Below are positions 12,721-24,328 of a DNA stretch of 64,000 nt, in pieces. Position 1 is the first letter of the stretch; the number at the start of each line of letters is the position of its first letter. This DNA comes from Uranotaenia lowii. Taxonomy: Eukaryota > Arthropoda > Insecta > Diptera > Culicidae. Both the position numbers and the translations under genes were made by a program. The notes beneath the pieces are model-generated. The model made no database searches. It was not told the DNA's origin and saw only the letters and a list, made by a program, of their open reading frames with translations. The stretch spans positions 1 to 64,000 of the forward strand of contig NW_026597233.1 of the NCBI RefSeq assembly GCF_029784155.1. Reading direction: 5' to 3'.

Positions 12721-13115
12721 CATTTCGAGATTTTCACCCCAACATGATTATTTCTACGAGTATTTATTTTATGTTTCATGGTTCCCATCACTTGCCTTTT
12801 ATATTAGTTTTTTCAATTCGTTTTCTCAATTTTTTTTCATTTTTTCTAATACTCGAACAAATTCTAGAGAAAAAATATAACGGCCAAGTTTCCCTTCGAA
12901 TCGACACAAAAAATGTGTTCCATCCCAACCCACTTCTCCCGTGAGTGAATAATTTCTAAGGCTATGATTCTAAGTAAAAAATAAAAATAAAATAATAAAA
13001 AAGTATTAAATTGTACGATTGAATTCATGTCTTTTTATGGTTTTTTTTATCGAAGGTAATTATTATAACAATTTTCGCACAACCTTCACCGACACCACAC
13101 ATCGCGTTACGCCTC

Positions 13116-13196
13116 GGTCGTATGCTGCTGCTCGGTTGGAAACGATTGCTCGTTCGATCTATTCGAACCGAGCAGCAGCATCAGCAGCATACGACC
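13116..13196. repeat. Imperfect hairpin with 22-bp arms
   Basis: Arm 13116-13137 (GGTCGTATGCTGCTGCTCGG...) is repeated inverted at 13166-13196, where 9 extra bases of the CAGCAGCAT type are inserted. The loop is about 28 bp. It lies in the right subterminal part of the 11,376-13,549 element. Confidence 0.85.
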
Positions 13197-13549
13197 GGGC
13201 ATGGATACGGTATGGGCATGACAGTCGCCAGTGACAGTCCTGCGCAAAACTGTCACGCCCTACAGCCGACAGTTAGGATGAAATTATTTGCGAAACAGGC
13301 GGCATGAAAGAATGAAAATCGAACTGTCGGTTCGGTTCGCTACAGCTTAAAGCACAACATTTTCGGCAGCGCAAGCTTTGAGCCGATTGTTCAGATACAG
13401 TCTTCGTTCCCGAACGTGTGCGACGTAGCCGAAGCGTTTTGATTCGTCACCGACGGTACAGCAGCGAACCGAGTGGCAAGGAAAACCGAGACAGTTTGAT
13501 CGGCGAAGAAAAAGCTGTCATCGCAATGGAGTACTTTTCGGAAGCCTGC

Positions 13550-14056
13550 TTCTGACTTATCACTTCTGATTTCTGGCTTCTGACTTTTGACTTCTGACTT
13601 CTGACTTTCGGCTTTTAACTTCTGACTTCTGACTTCTGAATTCTGATTTCTGACATCTGACTTCTGACTACTGACTTCTGACTTCTGACTTCTGACTTCT
13701 GATTTCTGACTTCTGATTTCTGAGTTTAATTTCCGAGTTCTGACTTCTGATTTCTGATTTCTGACTTCTGACTTCTGACTTCTGTCTTCTGATTTCTGAC
13801 TTCTGACTTCTGAATTCCGACTTCTGACTTCTGACTTTTGACTTCTGACTTCTAACTTCTGACTTCTGACTTTTTATTTCTGAATTCTGACTTCTGAATT
13901 CTGACTTCTGACTTCTGACCTCTGTCTTCTGACTTCTGACTTCTGACTTCTGATTGTTGACTTCTGATTTCTGATTTCTGAGTTTTGACTTTTGGCTATT
14001 GACATCTGACTCCTTATTTCTGACTTCTGACTTCTGACTTCTGACTTCTGATTTCT
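13550..14056. repeat. (CTTCTGA)n minisatellite, second block
   Basis: Continuation of the first block after the inserted TIR element, with the same heptamer and the same classes of variants. This supports insertion of that element into a pre-existing array. Confidence 0.95.
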
Positions 14057-14270
14057 ATTTTAACATTAAAAATGGGTTTAAGTTAGAGTGGCGGAGGTCG
14101 GACGGAAAATAAATAAACCGTGTGTTCGGGTTAACGATCCAAGAACTTCTGATCATCTGATTTATTTCCCTTCTCGATACAGGGTATTAAGTTCCCTTTT
14201 GTTCATTGCTGTTCTCTCTTGATCGATTTCAAGCTAAGACAATATTATTCAATATTGGTTAAAATACTAC
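14057..14270. other. Unique 0.2-kb island within the minisatellite
   Basis: Non-repetitive sequence with a purine-rich start and words such as GGCGGAGGTCGG and CGATACAGGGTATTAAG. It may be a decayed LTR or another insertion, but no paired ends were found. Confidence 0.4.
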
Positions 14271-15140
14271 AATTTCTGATTTCTGACTTCTGATTTAGGC
14301 TTTTGAATTCTGATTTCTGACTTCTGTCTTCTGTCTTCTGACTTCTGTCTTCTGATTTCTGATTTCTGACTTCTGACTTCTGAATTCCGACTTCTGACTT
14401 CTGACTTTTGATTTCTGACTTCTAACTTCTGACTTCTGACTTTTGATTTCTGACTTCTGTCTAGTGACTTCTGACTTCTGACTTCTGACTTCTGACTTCT
14501 GACTTCTGATTTCTAACTTCTGATTTTTGACTACTGATTTCTGATTTCTGAATTCCGACTTCTGACTTCTGACTTCTGACTTCTGACTTCTGACTCCTGA
14601 CTTCTGACTTTTAACTTCTGATTTCTGACTTCTGATGTTTGACTTCTGAGTTCTGACTTCTGATTTCTGGTTTCTGATTTCTGATTTCTGACTTCTGACT
14701 TCTAACTTCTGTCTTCTGACTTCTGACTTCTGCTTTCTGACTTCTGTCTTTTGACTTCTGACTTCTGACTTCTGACTTCTGACTTCTGACTTCTGACTTT
14801 TGACTTCTGACTTCTGTCTTCTAATTTCTGACTTTTGACTTCAGACTTCTAACTTTCGACTCCTGACTTCTAACTTCTGACTTTTGGCTTTTGACTTCTG
14901 ACTTCTGACTCCTGACTAATTCTGACTTCTGACTTTTGGCTTTTGGCTTTTGACTTATGACTTATGACTTCTGACTTCTGACTTCTGACTTCTGACTTCT
15001 CACTTCTGACTTCTGACTTTTGACTTCTGACTTCTGACTTCTGACTTCTGACTTCTGACTTCTGACTTCTGACTTCTGACTTCTGACTTCTGACTTCTGA
15101 TTTCTGATTCCTGATTTCTGATTTCTGATATCTGATTTCA
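14271..15140. repeat. (CTTCTGA)n minisatellite, third block
   Basis: Same heptamer as the two blocks before it. 14,950-15,110 is the most regular stretch. On the minus strand it forms a spurious frame of the RSQKSEV type. Confidence 0.95.
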
Positions 15141-16717
15141 GATGTCAAACTCCTGTTTACAGATTTTAGATTTTCGATTTCAAATTTTAGTTTACAGATT
15201 TCAGATTTTCGATTTCAGATTTAAAACTATAGGTTGATGTCTTATTTTCGATTTCCGATTTCAAATTCCAAATTTGTAATTTATGATTTAATATTTATAT
15301 GTAGTTCCTAATTCAAATTTAGATATAAGACTTATGATTTCAGATTTCATACTTTAGACTTTAGATAATAGATTTTTTTACTTCAGATTTAAACTGCGAA
15401 TTCTAGTTTTCCAATTAAAGATTTCAGGAGTCAGATTTCAGGAGTCAGATTTCAGAATAATGATTCAGACCGCAGATTTTTCATTTCTTCTTATGATTTC
15501 AAATTTTGAATTAAGAATTTCAGACTTCATATTAAGGAATTCTAATTTCAAATTTCTTATTTTAATTTGAGGTTCTGTCTTGAAAACAAACTTTAGGTTC
15601 TAGATAAGATAATATATTAAGATTTAATTTTAGATTCTGAATTTTAATTTAAAAAAAAATCATATTAAGAAACATGATTCACAATTTAGATGCCAGATTC
15701 AAAGCAAATTCTCAATCAGTTCTCAATGCTAATCAATCTAAAAAAAATCAAAACCTTATTGGACCTACAAATTAACTTTCTAGTTTAATTTTGGATGCAA
15801 CTTCTTGATAAAAAAATAATATTTTCAATGCTTGGGATTTTTATTATGAAATGCATTTTCAAGTTTAAGCTGGAATTTGAAGTAGCCTTTCCTATAAAAA
15901 TAAGTTCAATTTTTGGATTAACTTGTTTCTTCATTTTTACTGGTTTCCCGTTTGGTATTGCAAATCTCTTTGCTACTGCAAATACCGTAAAATTAATTTC
16001 AAAATTATTTTGCTTTCAGCAATATTGCATGTTGAAAAAATTCTCAACGTAAATGTTAATTACAAAAATTGGTTTCCGCGCTGGAAAATTTAACGGAACA
16101 TTGAAGTGTTGTTTTCCAATTTTCCTTGTGCTGTGACAATGAAACAGAACGCGCGATGAAAATTTCATGTTGCGCGACACGTTTGGTTTTACACTGTACT
16201 AAAAACTATACTTTTATGGCGAAAAGTTTTTAGATATTAAGTTTAACAATTTGAAAATTTTAAAATCTTTTAATTTGGAAATATTCATTAGAATGTTAGT
16301 TTCAATTTGAAATAAAAAAATTCATTTGCAGTGCAAGTGCAAGTAGGTCCATATTATTACTTTGACGTGTAAAATTGTATTTTATTTTTAATAGTTGCAT
16401 AAAGTCTTTTACTTTAAAATTATTTAAATGGTTGGTTTGAATTTACGATGCAGATAAATTCTCAAAATATGCTTAATCATAGAATTCCACTTTTTTTTAA
16501 ATTTAATTTAAAATTTTGCCCGAGATATGTTTCGCTGGCAGCCCTGAATATTGGGAGTACTAGAATACATATCAAAACATCGCGCATCATTTCGCCTCGT
16601 TGTTTTGAAGCTGCCGGCTGTGAAAGAACGCTTTCGATCCTGATCCTGATTCCTTTAAACCGTGTTTAACTAATTTCTATTTCCTAAATTAAATTAACTA
16701 TCGAAAATATAGTTAAA
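15141..16717. other. AT-rich spacer and upstream region of translin
   Basis: 15,141-15,700 holds decayed AGATTTCAGATTT-like words. 15,700-16,500 is plain AT-rich DNA with no supported gene. 16,540-16,717 is more GC-balanced and probably contains the translin promoter and 5' UTR. No TATA box was evident there. Confidence 0.4.
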
Positions 16718-17583
16718 ATGCAGAACGAAGTAGTAAAGGACATTTTCGATGGCTTCAACGATTACCTGGTCAAGGAGCAGGAAATGCGCGAGGTAACTAT
16801 ACATTGCACGGCTTGTTTCTGTTTTGCAATGTGTTATTTTTTTTCCGCTATGTTTCTGTTAGCAAATCCGGGAAATTGTCCGAGAAATAGACCAGGCGGC
16901 CAAAGAAGCTACCATTGCTCTCCAGGTGATTCACAGCAGCCTCAGTGTGGTGAGTTCGGCTTGTGGCACAGCCCGGGCCCAATTCGAGCTTTGCCGTACA
17001 GGATTCCAAAAGCTGGCCGAAGTTGTTCCGGTAGGGCAGTTTTACCGGTACAACGATCACTGGCATTTCATGACCCAGCGGATTGTTTTCCTGGTGGCCC
17101 TGACAGTTTACCTGGAAAATGGTACCCTGGTGTCTAGGGATACGACTGCAGAAATTCTAGGGAGTAAGTTGAGGGGTCATTCGAAAGATGTTATCAGGTT
17201 TTAACTTCACGGTTTCTATTCCAGTGAAAACGAAACAAGCGGATGGTTTCCATTTGGACATCGAAGATTACCTGATGGGAGTCCTTCAACTGGCTTCTGA
17301 ATTGGTACGCAAATTTTGTTTTTAATTTTTCGTTATCGGTCCAGTCCACTAATTAGTTGATTTTTTTTAGAGCCGATATGCCATCAATTCCGTTACACTC
17401 GGAGACTACGAGCGGCCGCTTTCGATTTCTAAGTTTGTGGCCGATCTCAACTCGGGCTTCCGGCTGTTGAATCTCAAGAACGATTCCCTCCGTAAGCGAT
17501 TCGATGCGCTCAAGTACGACGTCAAGAAGATCGAAGAAGTGGTCTACGACATCAGTATCCGTGGCATGCGAACTACCACTTGA
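16718..17583 (+). CDS. trsn: Translin, complete in four exons
   Basis: Exons 16718-16792, 16863-17163, 17225-17304 and 17371-17583 join in frame to a 222-residue protein, close to the roughly 228 residues usual for the family. All introns are short (60-70 bp) and start GT and end AG. The product matches translin along its length: N-terminal FDGFNDYLVKEQEMRE, the helical core with GQFYRYNDHWHFMTQR, and the C-terminal LDIEDYLMGVLQLASELSRY and GFRLLNLKNDSLRKRFDALK blocks. Translin is a single-strand RNA/DNA-binding octamer subunit. With its partner TRAX it forms C3PO, which degrades the passenger strand during RISC activation. The catalytic acidic residues are in TRAX, not translin. The ATG at 16718 is the only start that gives the conserved N-terminus. 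A polyA signal lies at 17693. The gene converges with sphingosine kinase on the other strand. Confidence 0.97.
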
Positions 17584-17692
17584 ATAGAGAGGGACTAAAC
17601 GTTACCGGTAACGTTGCATCGATGGAAACATTCATTTTCAAATAATTACTCTTATTGATTTTTTATACTTAAAGCCTGAGGTTGGCATATTG

Positions 17693-17698
17693 AATAAA
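17693..17698 (+). terminator. Translin polyadenylation signal
   Basis: AATAAA 110 bp after the translin stop codon, followed by a T-rich tract at about 17,720. Confidence 0.7.
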
Positions 17699-17801
17699 GG
17701 AAACTAACTTTATCTCCAATGTTGTTTTTTTTTATAAAAGTTAATTTCGTTTCCATCTTCTTTCGCCTATCGTATTCAGTTTTATGGTTCACTCTATCCA
17801 G

Positions 17802-18752
17802 CACAGCAAAAAATTTCTAAAAGTATACGGAATCTAAAAAACGGATGATCTATTTTTTCTTAAGTGTAATTACAAAAAGATGTAATTTTAAATTTCTTTC
17901 GATGTAATATTAGTCTTTTTTCCAAAATTGAATAAAAATAAACTGTTGCGATTTAATTTTACATTGCGTCATGCAAAAATCAACCGGTCAATGAAATTTA
18001 TATCACAAACAGTGTAAAATTATATCTGATTGATTTAAAATAGAATGCAAATATTTAAATTGTGCCTTTTTATATTCCAAGTTGGGTTGCGCATCGGGCA
18101 CAAAGTAAACAAGTCGGAAAATTATTCGGAAACGAGCCCTTCAAAGGCGGTAGCTACAGGAGCACTTGAGGAGTCTTTTAAAGTAGTAAGTTTATGAGAA
18201 GTGAAATGAAGAATGCGGTTGAAACTGATAAGTTTTTTCTCCATTACAGCAAGGTAAAATTTTTCGCAGTGGCTGATATCCGGAGAAAGTTTTGTCAGAA
18301 CAATTCAGTGTACAGGTGATGCTGACAAAAAATTATGATGTTCCGGAACCATTCGAGGATGCTGATCCGAAAAACATCCTCGAGCTGGGAATTATCGGAT
18401 CCAACAACAATTCCAGCCTGACACTGATGGTATTTTTATTTTCAATTTTTGAAATAAATGTGAATTAAAAATGATACATGCAGCGTATTCATTCAAAGAC
18501 AAAACAAAAACCTGAATATTTAACAAAAATATTAATATTTACGATAATAAATTTTAAAATTAACATCCCTGTGTATTTTTACACGACGGCTTTTGTGATC
18601 CGATCTCGTGCATTGATTTCGATCTAAATTTACACGCCTCGAAAATTACATCCTTGAAAAAAATACACCGTGATAGAATTTTACATCAAAATCGATGTTC
18701 CGTTTTCGTGCATCGTTTTCGATCTAAATTTACACGAAATTTTCTTGCTGTG
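17802..18752. mobile_element. 951-bp TIR-bounded element with coding remnant
   Basis: The ends CACAGCAAAAAATTTC (left) and the inverse of the right end, CACAGCAAGAAAATTTC, pair well. Inside the right end a 35-bp segment ending GATCTAAATTTACACG is present twice (about 18,600 and 18,700). At about 18,291-18,430 an open segment reads LSEQFSVQVMLTKNYDVPEP and stops at a good donor (ATG|GTATTT). An in-frame TGA lies just upstream, so the frame is decayed. This looks like a non-autonomous copy that captured or kept part of a transposon protein. The superfamily is not assigned. Confidence 0.6.
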
Positions 18753-21700
18753 AGGCTAAAAGTTCATGAACCGAACCCGTAATTCAAAATTGAGAATACA
18801 GAATTTACATTTAAGAAAAAGCAGAGTTCATGCATAACATTCTGGAAGATAGATAACATAACACAAAAGATAGATGAAAGTTAAGATTTTGAACTCTGTC
18901 TTATCATGTTATTTAGATAAGTACAAAAGCAAAAATATTAAAAACTAATTGAACAAATTTTGAATTAAGATAATCTGAATACAATGATCAGAACTTGGTT
19001 GATTCACTTTCAGAATAGAGACACAAAATGAACACAAATTCAGAGTTCATACTCAGACTCAGAATTCGAAATATTGATTTGAAAACATTGAATCAAATGA
19101 ATTTGAAAATTCTAACTTTCTGAGTTGAGCCGGAATCCACTTTTACATGTATAGGACATGTAAAACATAGTATCAAACTGAGTTTCGAAACAAGAATTCC
19201 GAACAAAATTCAGACAAAAAGCAGATTCAAAATTCAAAACTAGAAAATCAATAATCAGATAAAATATTCCAAAATTTTTAATCTCGTTTAGAATTTTGGT
19301 TTTGAAAATTAGGTTGTCAGGTTGGATTGGTAATAGTTTCAAAACCAGATTTTTATTGAAAGTTTCAGCTTTGAAACAAAAAAATACCGGTCGAACTTAA
19401 TATTAACAAATTAAGGGCTGCGAATAAATCTAAGCCAGAGAAAAACCAAAATTTGGCATTCTATATCTCAGAAACCACTTGATCATATTCTACAAATTTA
19501 GTATCTTTGAGTTACCAATAGTGTTGTGTTTATTTTCGTAGAATAAAGTTCTCTTGTAAAATTTTTAAGATTTGAGCTATTCTTCTAAGCGTAACACACT
19601 CGCGGAAAGCGAAAAACGAGATGAGTATCTCGTATGTGTTAATATTTTTTTCAGGATTTCAGAATTTAAGTTATTAAGATCTAGAAAATTAAGAATCGGT
19701 TTTCAAATGAGAGTTTTTAACTTTAATTCAGATTAAAAATTCTGTTTCTCAATATGCGTTTATAATTCTGAATCTACTAGTTCTGAATTATGTAAGATTT
19801 TCATTTTGATGTTAAAATGTATTCACTTTTATTTTGCATAACATTTGTTTGGAAATTAAGGATTTCTTTCAGAAACTTGTTTTACTTTCAAATTCCAGTA
19901 ATGAAAACTTCACCTTTGTTTTATTTAAATTCAATAACTTTATTTCCACCCGCTTCTTCGAACTCCGGAATCGTTTCAGGGCTTTTTTTGTTGTTGTCGA
20001 ATAACAGAAAATTCGATAGATGATTAACGTGCTTAAGCTTTGCATTAACAAATGTAAATTATTGCCTCAATTCTAGCTGCTTACAGAACAAACGGTACGT
20101 TTCGTCGGAAATCAATTAAGGTTTTTGAGCTGTGAAATCAATTTTCGCTACGCGATTTTTGTTTCTTTTCGATAAGCATCGACCTAAACAAGCATTTCCA
20201 AATTCTTATTATAAATCAACAATATTTACCGAAAGTATTGTGCTAGTTTTAGAAAATTTAACTTTGTATCCTAACTTCAATAACAGTGGTGGATCCTATA
20301 CAGAAATTAGTCAGCTAAGAACAGCGCGCGTTTTACTTATAGGTTCGGAATTGAGCTTTGTTCGATTGCTAATACTTCGTTTTTTTCACGTGTTTATTTT
20401 TCTTTAATGTTACAGACTAGATAACAATAATTATTAAAATTAGCGCCAACCGATTGTTCAAATTGAATTTAAGACAGAAACGAAAAACAGTATTCGATAG
20501 AAAAATCTACAACCTTAAAGTTAGTTTTTGTTTGTTAATCGATTTGGGAGCTCTACCTTCATTTTTTGTGATAGATATTCATAAAAGTACGCCTAGTTAG
20601 GTATGTTTGAGGATCAATTTTGCCACATTCAAGATCTACTTAGTAGTTAAGTTTATAGTTTTGTTTTTTTTTCCCAATTTTAAATTTTCATATGTGTGAT
20701 TAAAATTAATATTGTTAGCTTTGAATCTTCTAGTGGATCGGTTTCCGGAGAGCTAAGGTCTCGATTTTGTTGAGAGAGTTATCGTTTATGTAATTTAGAA
20801 GATTTTTTTATGTGTGTTGTTTGATTCTTCATTTCCCATATATTTGCGCGAATGTTACAAGTAGTTGTCTAATGGTATTCTCTAAGATGTACAGGTTAAA
20901 AACTCTTATCGCTAGTTGGTAGTAATTGATCCGTTTTGCTGATGGTATTGTTGGTATTTTTTTTGGTATTTTTGTGTTTAAATTTAGTCATTAAAGTACC
21001 TGGTGAAATTGCTTTTATTTGTTGTTCATGACTTTTGTTGTAGCAGAAATTTGATAATGATTATGAGCCGATCATTTTTGAGGATTTTGTGTAAATTTAT
21101 ATAGCTTTTCTCTTATTCTTTAAACGATTCACTCGAATTTTAAAAAAACTTAAGATGGTTGTCTCCTAAACGTACGTCAGTTTCCGGTTCCGGTGCAATT
21201 AACATGAAATCAATCAAGTGACTGTTTCGAGCAGTTCCACCGGAAAACGACAAATGAAAAAAGAATGGGTAGTTATTTATTTTTTGTTTGGAATTTGAAT
21301 ACATTTTCGACTTGACGAATACGGCTATTCTACTATTTTTTTTATTAAATAAGGATAATGATCCATTTTTCTCTAAAAAAAACATGGACCATTGAAGTTT
21401 CTTGATTGTATTTTTGAAGATTTCCGGGGAAACTGCGTACAATTTTGGATTCTCAGTTTGACAATGGATGTATGAGAAAATTTTATCATCAAATTTCAAA
21501 AACCGAGCATAGGTATACATTTTGCTAATTGGCCCAAAACACTGACGTGCAAAATTTGAAGTCAATCGGAAAAATTTAGTGCTTGTATTAAATATTTACT
21601 GAAGCTTCAAATAATTTATGGGTTCCCAAAAGCGCTCAAAACATTGTGATCGAAAGAACACCAGATCTTTTTTATGTTTTTCAGTCGTTTGGCTTTAAAA

Positions 21701-22065
21701 TTAGATTTTCCAGATATCCTTTGGCTTCTCTTAAGTGAACGAAACTTTGAACGCTTTGAGGCATCCCTAAATCGAGTCCGATTGATCCGGAATTTTTCAC
21801 AGGTCAATGTTTTGGGTCAATTAAAAATGAAAAAAGTCGGTCTTTGAAATTCGAAATAACCATTTTCGCTGCCTCCCTAACGTTTATAGATGAATATTTA
21901 AAATTAAATTTCATTTCCGGGTTCAGGTTTTCCTATAACAAATCACGTTGAACGGATGTCAATACTCGATCCCAACAGTTTTTTTTTTCTAATTTCCGTA
22001 TAAACATAGATGCAAGTAATTTTTCAAATTTGGCTTTGTTTCATGCTTTCGGAAAAAATGTATAT
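18753..22065. other. AT-rich region between translin and sphingosine kinase
   Basis: No supported exon. Frames of up to about 140 codons (for example 21140-21565 minus) show AT-driven composition and no recognisable motif. 20,000-22,065 may include a long 3' UTR of sphingosine kinase if cleavage is distal. Confidence 0.4.
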
Positions 22066-22071
22066 TTTATT
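22066..22071 (-). terminator. Candidate polyadenylation signal of sphingosine kinase
   Basis: AATAAA on the minus strand, about 160 bp beyond the stop codon at 22231-22233. Confidence 0.55.
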
Positions 22072-22230
22072 TCTCAAAATATCGAAACTCCGAGGGTTTA
22101 ACTATTTACAAATCAATTAACCAGTAACGAAAACAACCACTGCTAAATAACCACTTCTTCCACAATTGGTTTGTGTACACTTAAATGAAACAAATTGAGA
22201 TACAACTAAATCTAATCGTTCGCCCAAGTT

Positions 22231-23202
22231 TTACTTGGGCACCATCACTTTGGCCAGACTTGGGAATATTTCGGCCTGAATCGGTCCGTACTCTACATTT
22301 TCACCGTCCACCGTCATGTGCCCGGTGGTCCCGCTCGGTTCGATTCGGAACGCCGTCACCGGGATCATCTGAATGTATTCGTTCTCACGATTGGGTATGT
22401 GCGTCCCACTACTTAAACCTAACATAAACGAAAGCAGCTGGGCCCTGCCGACTCCTCCGCGGATTATCACCAACCAGATGACTCCGTCGTTGAGCTTCGA
22501 TCGCGGGGCGAAGAAACAGTCCGTACTGAGGTGCGTTTGGTAGGCTGCATGAACCATCACAAAGTCTCCGCTGATGGTCTTCCAGTTTTCCATCGTAAGC
22601 GGGGCCGTAACGGCTGGCAACCGGGAAGGTGGTCCATACATCTGGGCAATCCTATCACCCCCTCCTCCACCCATTTGGGTACCACCATCGTTGGAAGCGC
22701 GATCACTTTCATACAGGCTATCCACGGTCGAAAAGTATGTACTCTTCCGCGAAGTCGCCGAGTACCAACTGTCTATCCTAGGCCGGAACGTCTCGAGATT
22801 GCTACCCGTCTCCAGCGACAAAACATCGCTAAAGTTTGTGTCACATGCATCACAGTTATTGTGCCCATCCTGCACATCTCCCCCTCGACTACAGTCGTGA
22901 CAATCCAGCGTCGTATTGTAACTTATACTATGCTTCAGCTGCCCAACTCCACCGCCAATTCCAAATCCTCCTCCGCCTCCCCCACCGCCCCCAACACCAT
23001 CCCGGGGCAGCGAATTCGATCGATTGTAATGGCTAACCAGCGCCGGAATGTAGGACACCTTGCCCTGGTAGGTACGCAGGCTGATCAACCGGTGGACGGA
23101 CCAGAGAGTGAACCGCTGACCCCCGATGGCCCGCAACCGTTCGCTCTCGATGTCGATGTCCGAGATGAGGCCCCAGCCCACCGACAGGAACGAGTACATT
23201 AT
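22231..23202 (-). CDS. SPHK: Sphingosine kinase, terminal coding exon
   Basis: The exon starts after an acceptor (TTTTAG, AG at 23204-23203) and reads IMYSFLSVGWGLISDIDIES, ERLRAIGGQRFTL and LRTYQGKVSYIP. It ends with SGDFVMVHAAYQTHLSTDC, GVGRAQLLSFMLG, VTAFRIEP and the VDGE motif. These are the conserved C-terminal blocks of sphingosine kinases, which phosphorylate sphingosine to sphingosine-1-phosphate. Between them, at about residues 70-200, lies a low-complexity insert with a run of Gly, two CxxC-like pairs and Ser-rich sequence. Human SPHK2 carries a long Pro-rich insert at the equivalent place. The ATG at 23199 is internal, not a start: the frame joins in phase with the upstream exon at 32729-32828. 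The ATP-binding catalytic core is not in this exon. Confidence 0.95.
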   Translation of the reverse strand: MMYSFLSVGWGLISDIDIESERLRAIGGQRFTLWSVHRLISLRTYQGKVSYIPALVSHYNRSNSLPRDGVGGGGGGGGGFGIGGGVGQLKHSISYNTTLDCHDCSRGGDVQDGHNNCDACDTNFSDVLSLETGSNLETFRPRIDSWYSATSRKSTYFSTVDSLYESDRASNDGGTQMGGGGGDRIAQMYGPPSRLPAVTAPLTMENWKTISGDFVMVHAAYQTHLSTDCFFAPRSKLNDGVIWLVIIRGGVGRAQLLSFMLGLSSGTHIPNRENEYIQMIPVTAFRIEPSGTTGHMTVDGENVEYGPIQAEIFPSLAKVMVPK

Positions 23203-23799
23203 CTAAAATGAGAGGAAAAGTGTACAGATTATTATTTGGAAAAAACAAGATTAGACTTCAGAATATAAGGATAGGTAAATAGGCCAGAAGACAATCATTG
23301 GAGTATTAACATTGAAATATTCATCAACCTTACGAGATTTCTTTAAATATTTCATAGTTTCATTCTCTGTCGAATACTTAATACGTTTTTGGCTCATTGC
23401 ATTGGATTCTTGAATAAAAAATCTTTTTGTTCATTGAAGATGTTACCACAAAAATCGAAACGTTTTTTGGCGAGATTTTTGAATGAAACTTACATTTTTT
23501 TCAACCAGCATTAATATCAAAATCTATTATTGCCCATTTTTGAAATAAACAGGAGCAAGTTTTGGTTTTGTTGGCATTTAGGTTGATTTAACCAAAATTC
23601 ACATAGTGGATCCTTTAATGTCTCTGGTATGTCTGTTATTTGACCACAAATTTTGTTTTGTTATTATCATGTTTAAGACCAATCAGCTGTGAGATTCATC
23701 CAATTAAACAGGATTTTTTAACTGCTGATTGATATGATGTACTGGTGTACTGACTACACTAACACGACACTTAGAGCCCCAAATTGTCATAGACACATT

Positions 23800-24200
23800 A
23801 CTCGAAATCAAATGTCCTCCCATGCCAAATTTGGTTCCGTTGATCGATCGTCGTTCACGAGTAATGCCAAAAATTGCAGAGGTGCCCCATCTCTCCTCTT
23901 TTGTTCTTCATTGAGAGGAAGAAAGAGTACCAAACCATCATAGAAATATTTCTCGTTCCCATATATCCTCGAGCAAAATTTCGTTCCATTTTTTATCAGT
24001 TCTCGAGCTTTGCTATAACATACTTTTTTGCTTGGAAAACTCTCCCCTTCCTCAAAACCATTAGGGAAACCTTCCCCGACCTCAAAATCCTCCACCTGTT
24101 TAGTTTCACGCATATTGGTTAAGTAATTTTCGATTCTATAGTATTTGTATTTGTATTTATATAGGGAACAGACAGAAAGAAAGACAGACAAAAAAAGATT
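23800..24200 (+). mobile_element. Diverged HINE/mini-me-like repeat fragment
   Basis: Contains CCCATGCCAAATTTGGTTCC, ATAGAAATATTTCTCGT and AGTTCTCGAG words and ends with TATAGGGAACAGACAG followed by AGAC repeats. These are the landmarks of the long copy at 62,034-63,969. Confidence 0.7.
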
Positions 24201-24328
24201 TTATATAAACGTAAATTACTATTTGCGTTAAATTTATTCTATCAAATTTGCCTAGTTCTAAAAAAAAATCTTCAAAGAGGGTAAAGTCGAGGCAGAACTT
24301 TTACTGTTTTCAAAAAATCATTTCACTG

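Larger units (their letters stand above)
11376..13549. mobile_element. 2.2-kb TIR-bounded, probably hAT-like non-autonomous element inside the minisatellite
   Basis: The left end CAGGCTTCGGAAAAGTACT and the inverse of the right end match at 18 of 19 positions. The same heptamer field (CTTCTGAC) abuts both ends, so an 8-bp duplication is possible but cannot be told apart from the host repeat. Subterminal regions are rich in GACAGT/ACTGTC words on both sides (for example near 11,398, 11,563, 11,609, 13,219, 13,248, 13,322 and 13,489), as expected for transposase-binding repeats. No transposase is visible. The centre (11,830-12,720) is a separate 13-bp minisatellite. Confidence 0.7.

Noticed and set aside
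14870..15148. Minus-strand frame of RSQKSEV heptad repeats as a coiled-coil protein
   Set aside because: The 7-residue period is the 21-bp multiple of the CTTCTGA unit; other frames repeat equally.
21140..21565. 141-codon minus frame as a gene
   Set aside because: AT-driven composition, no recognisable motif, and no splice or start context that stands out.
22531..23211. 226-codon plus frame opposite sphingosine kinase
   Set aside because: A shadow of the GC-balanced SPHK exon; it shows no family resemblance.
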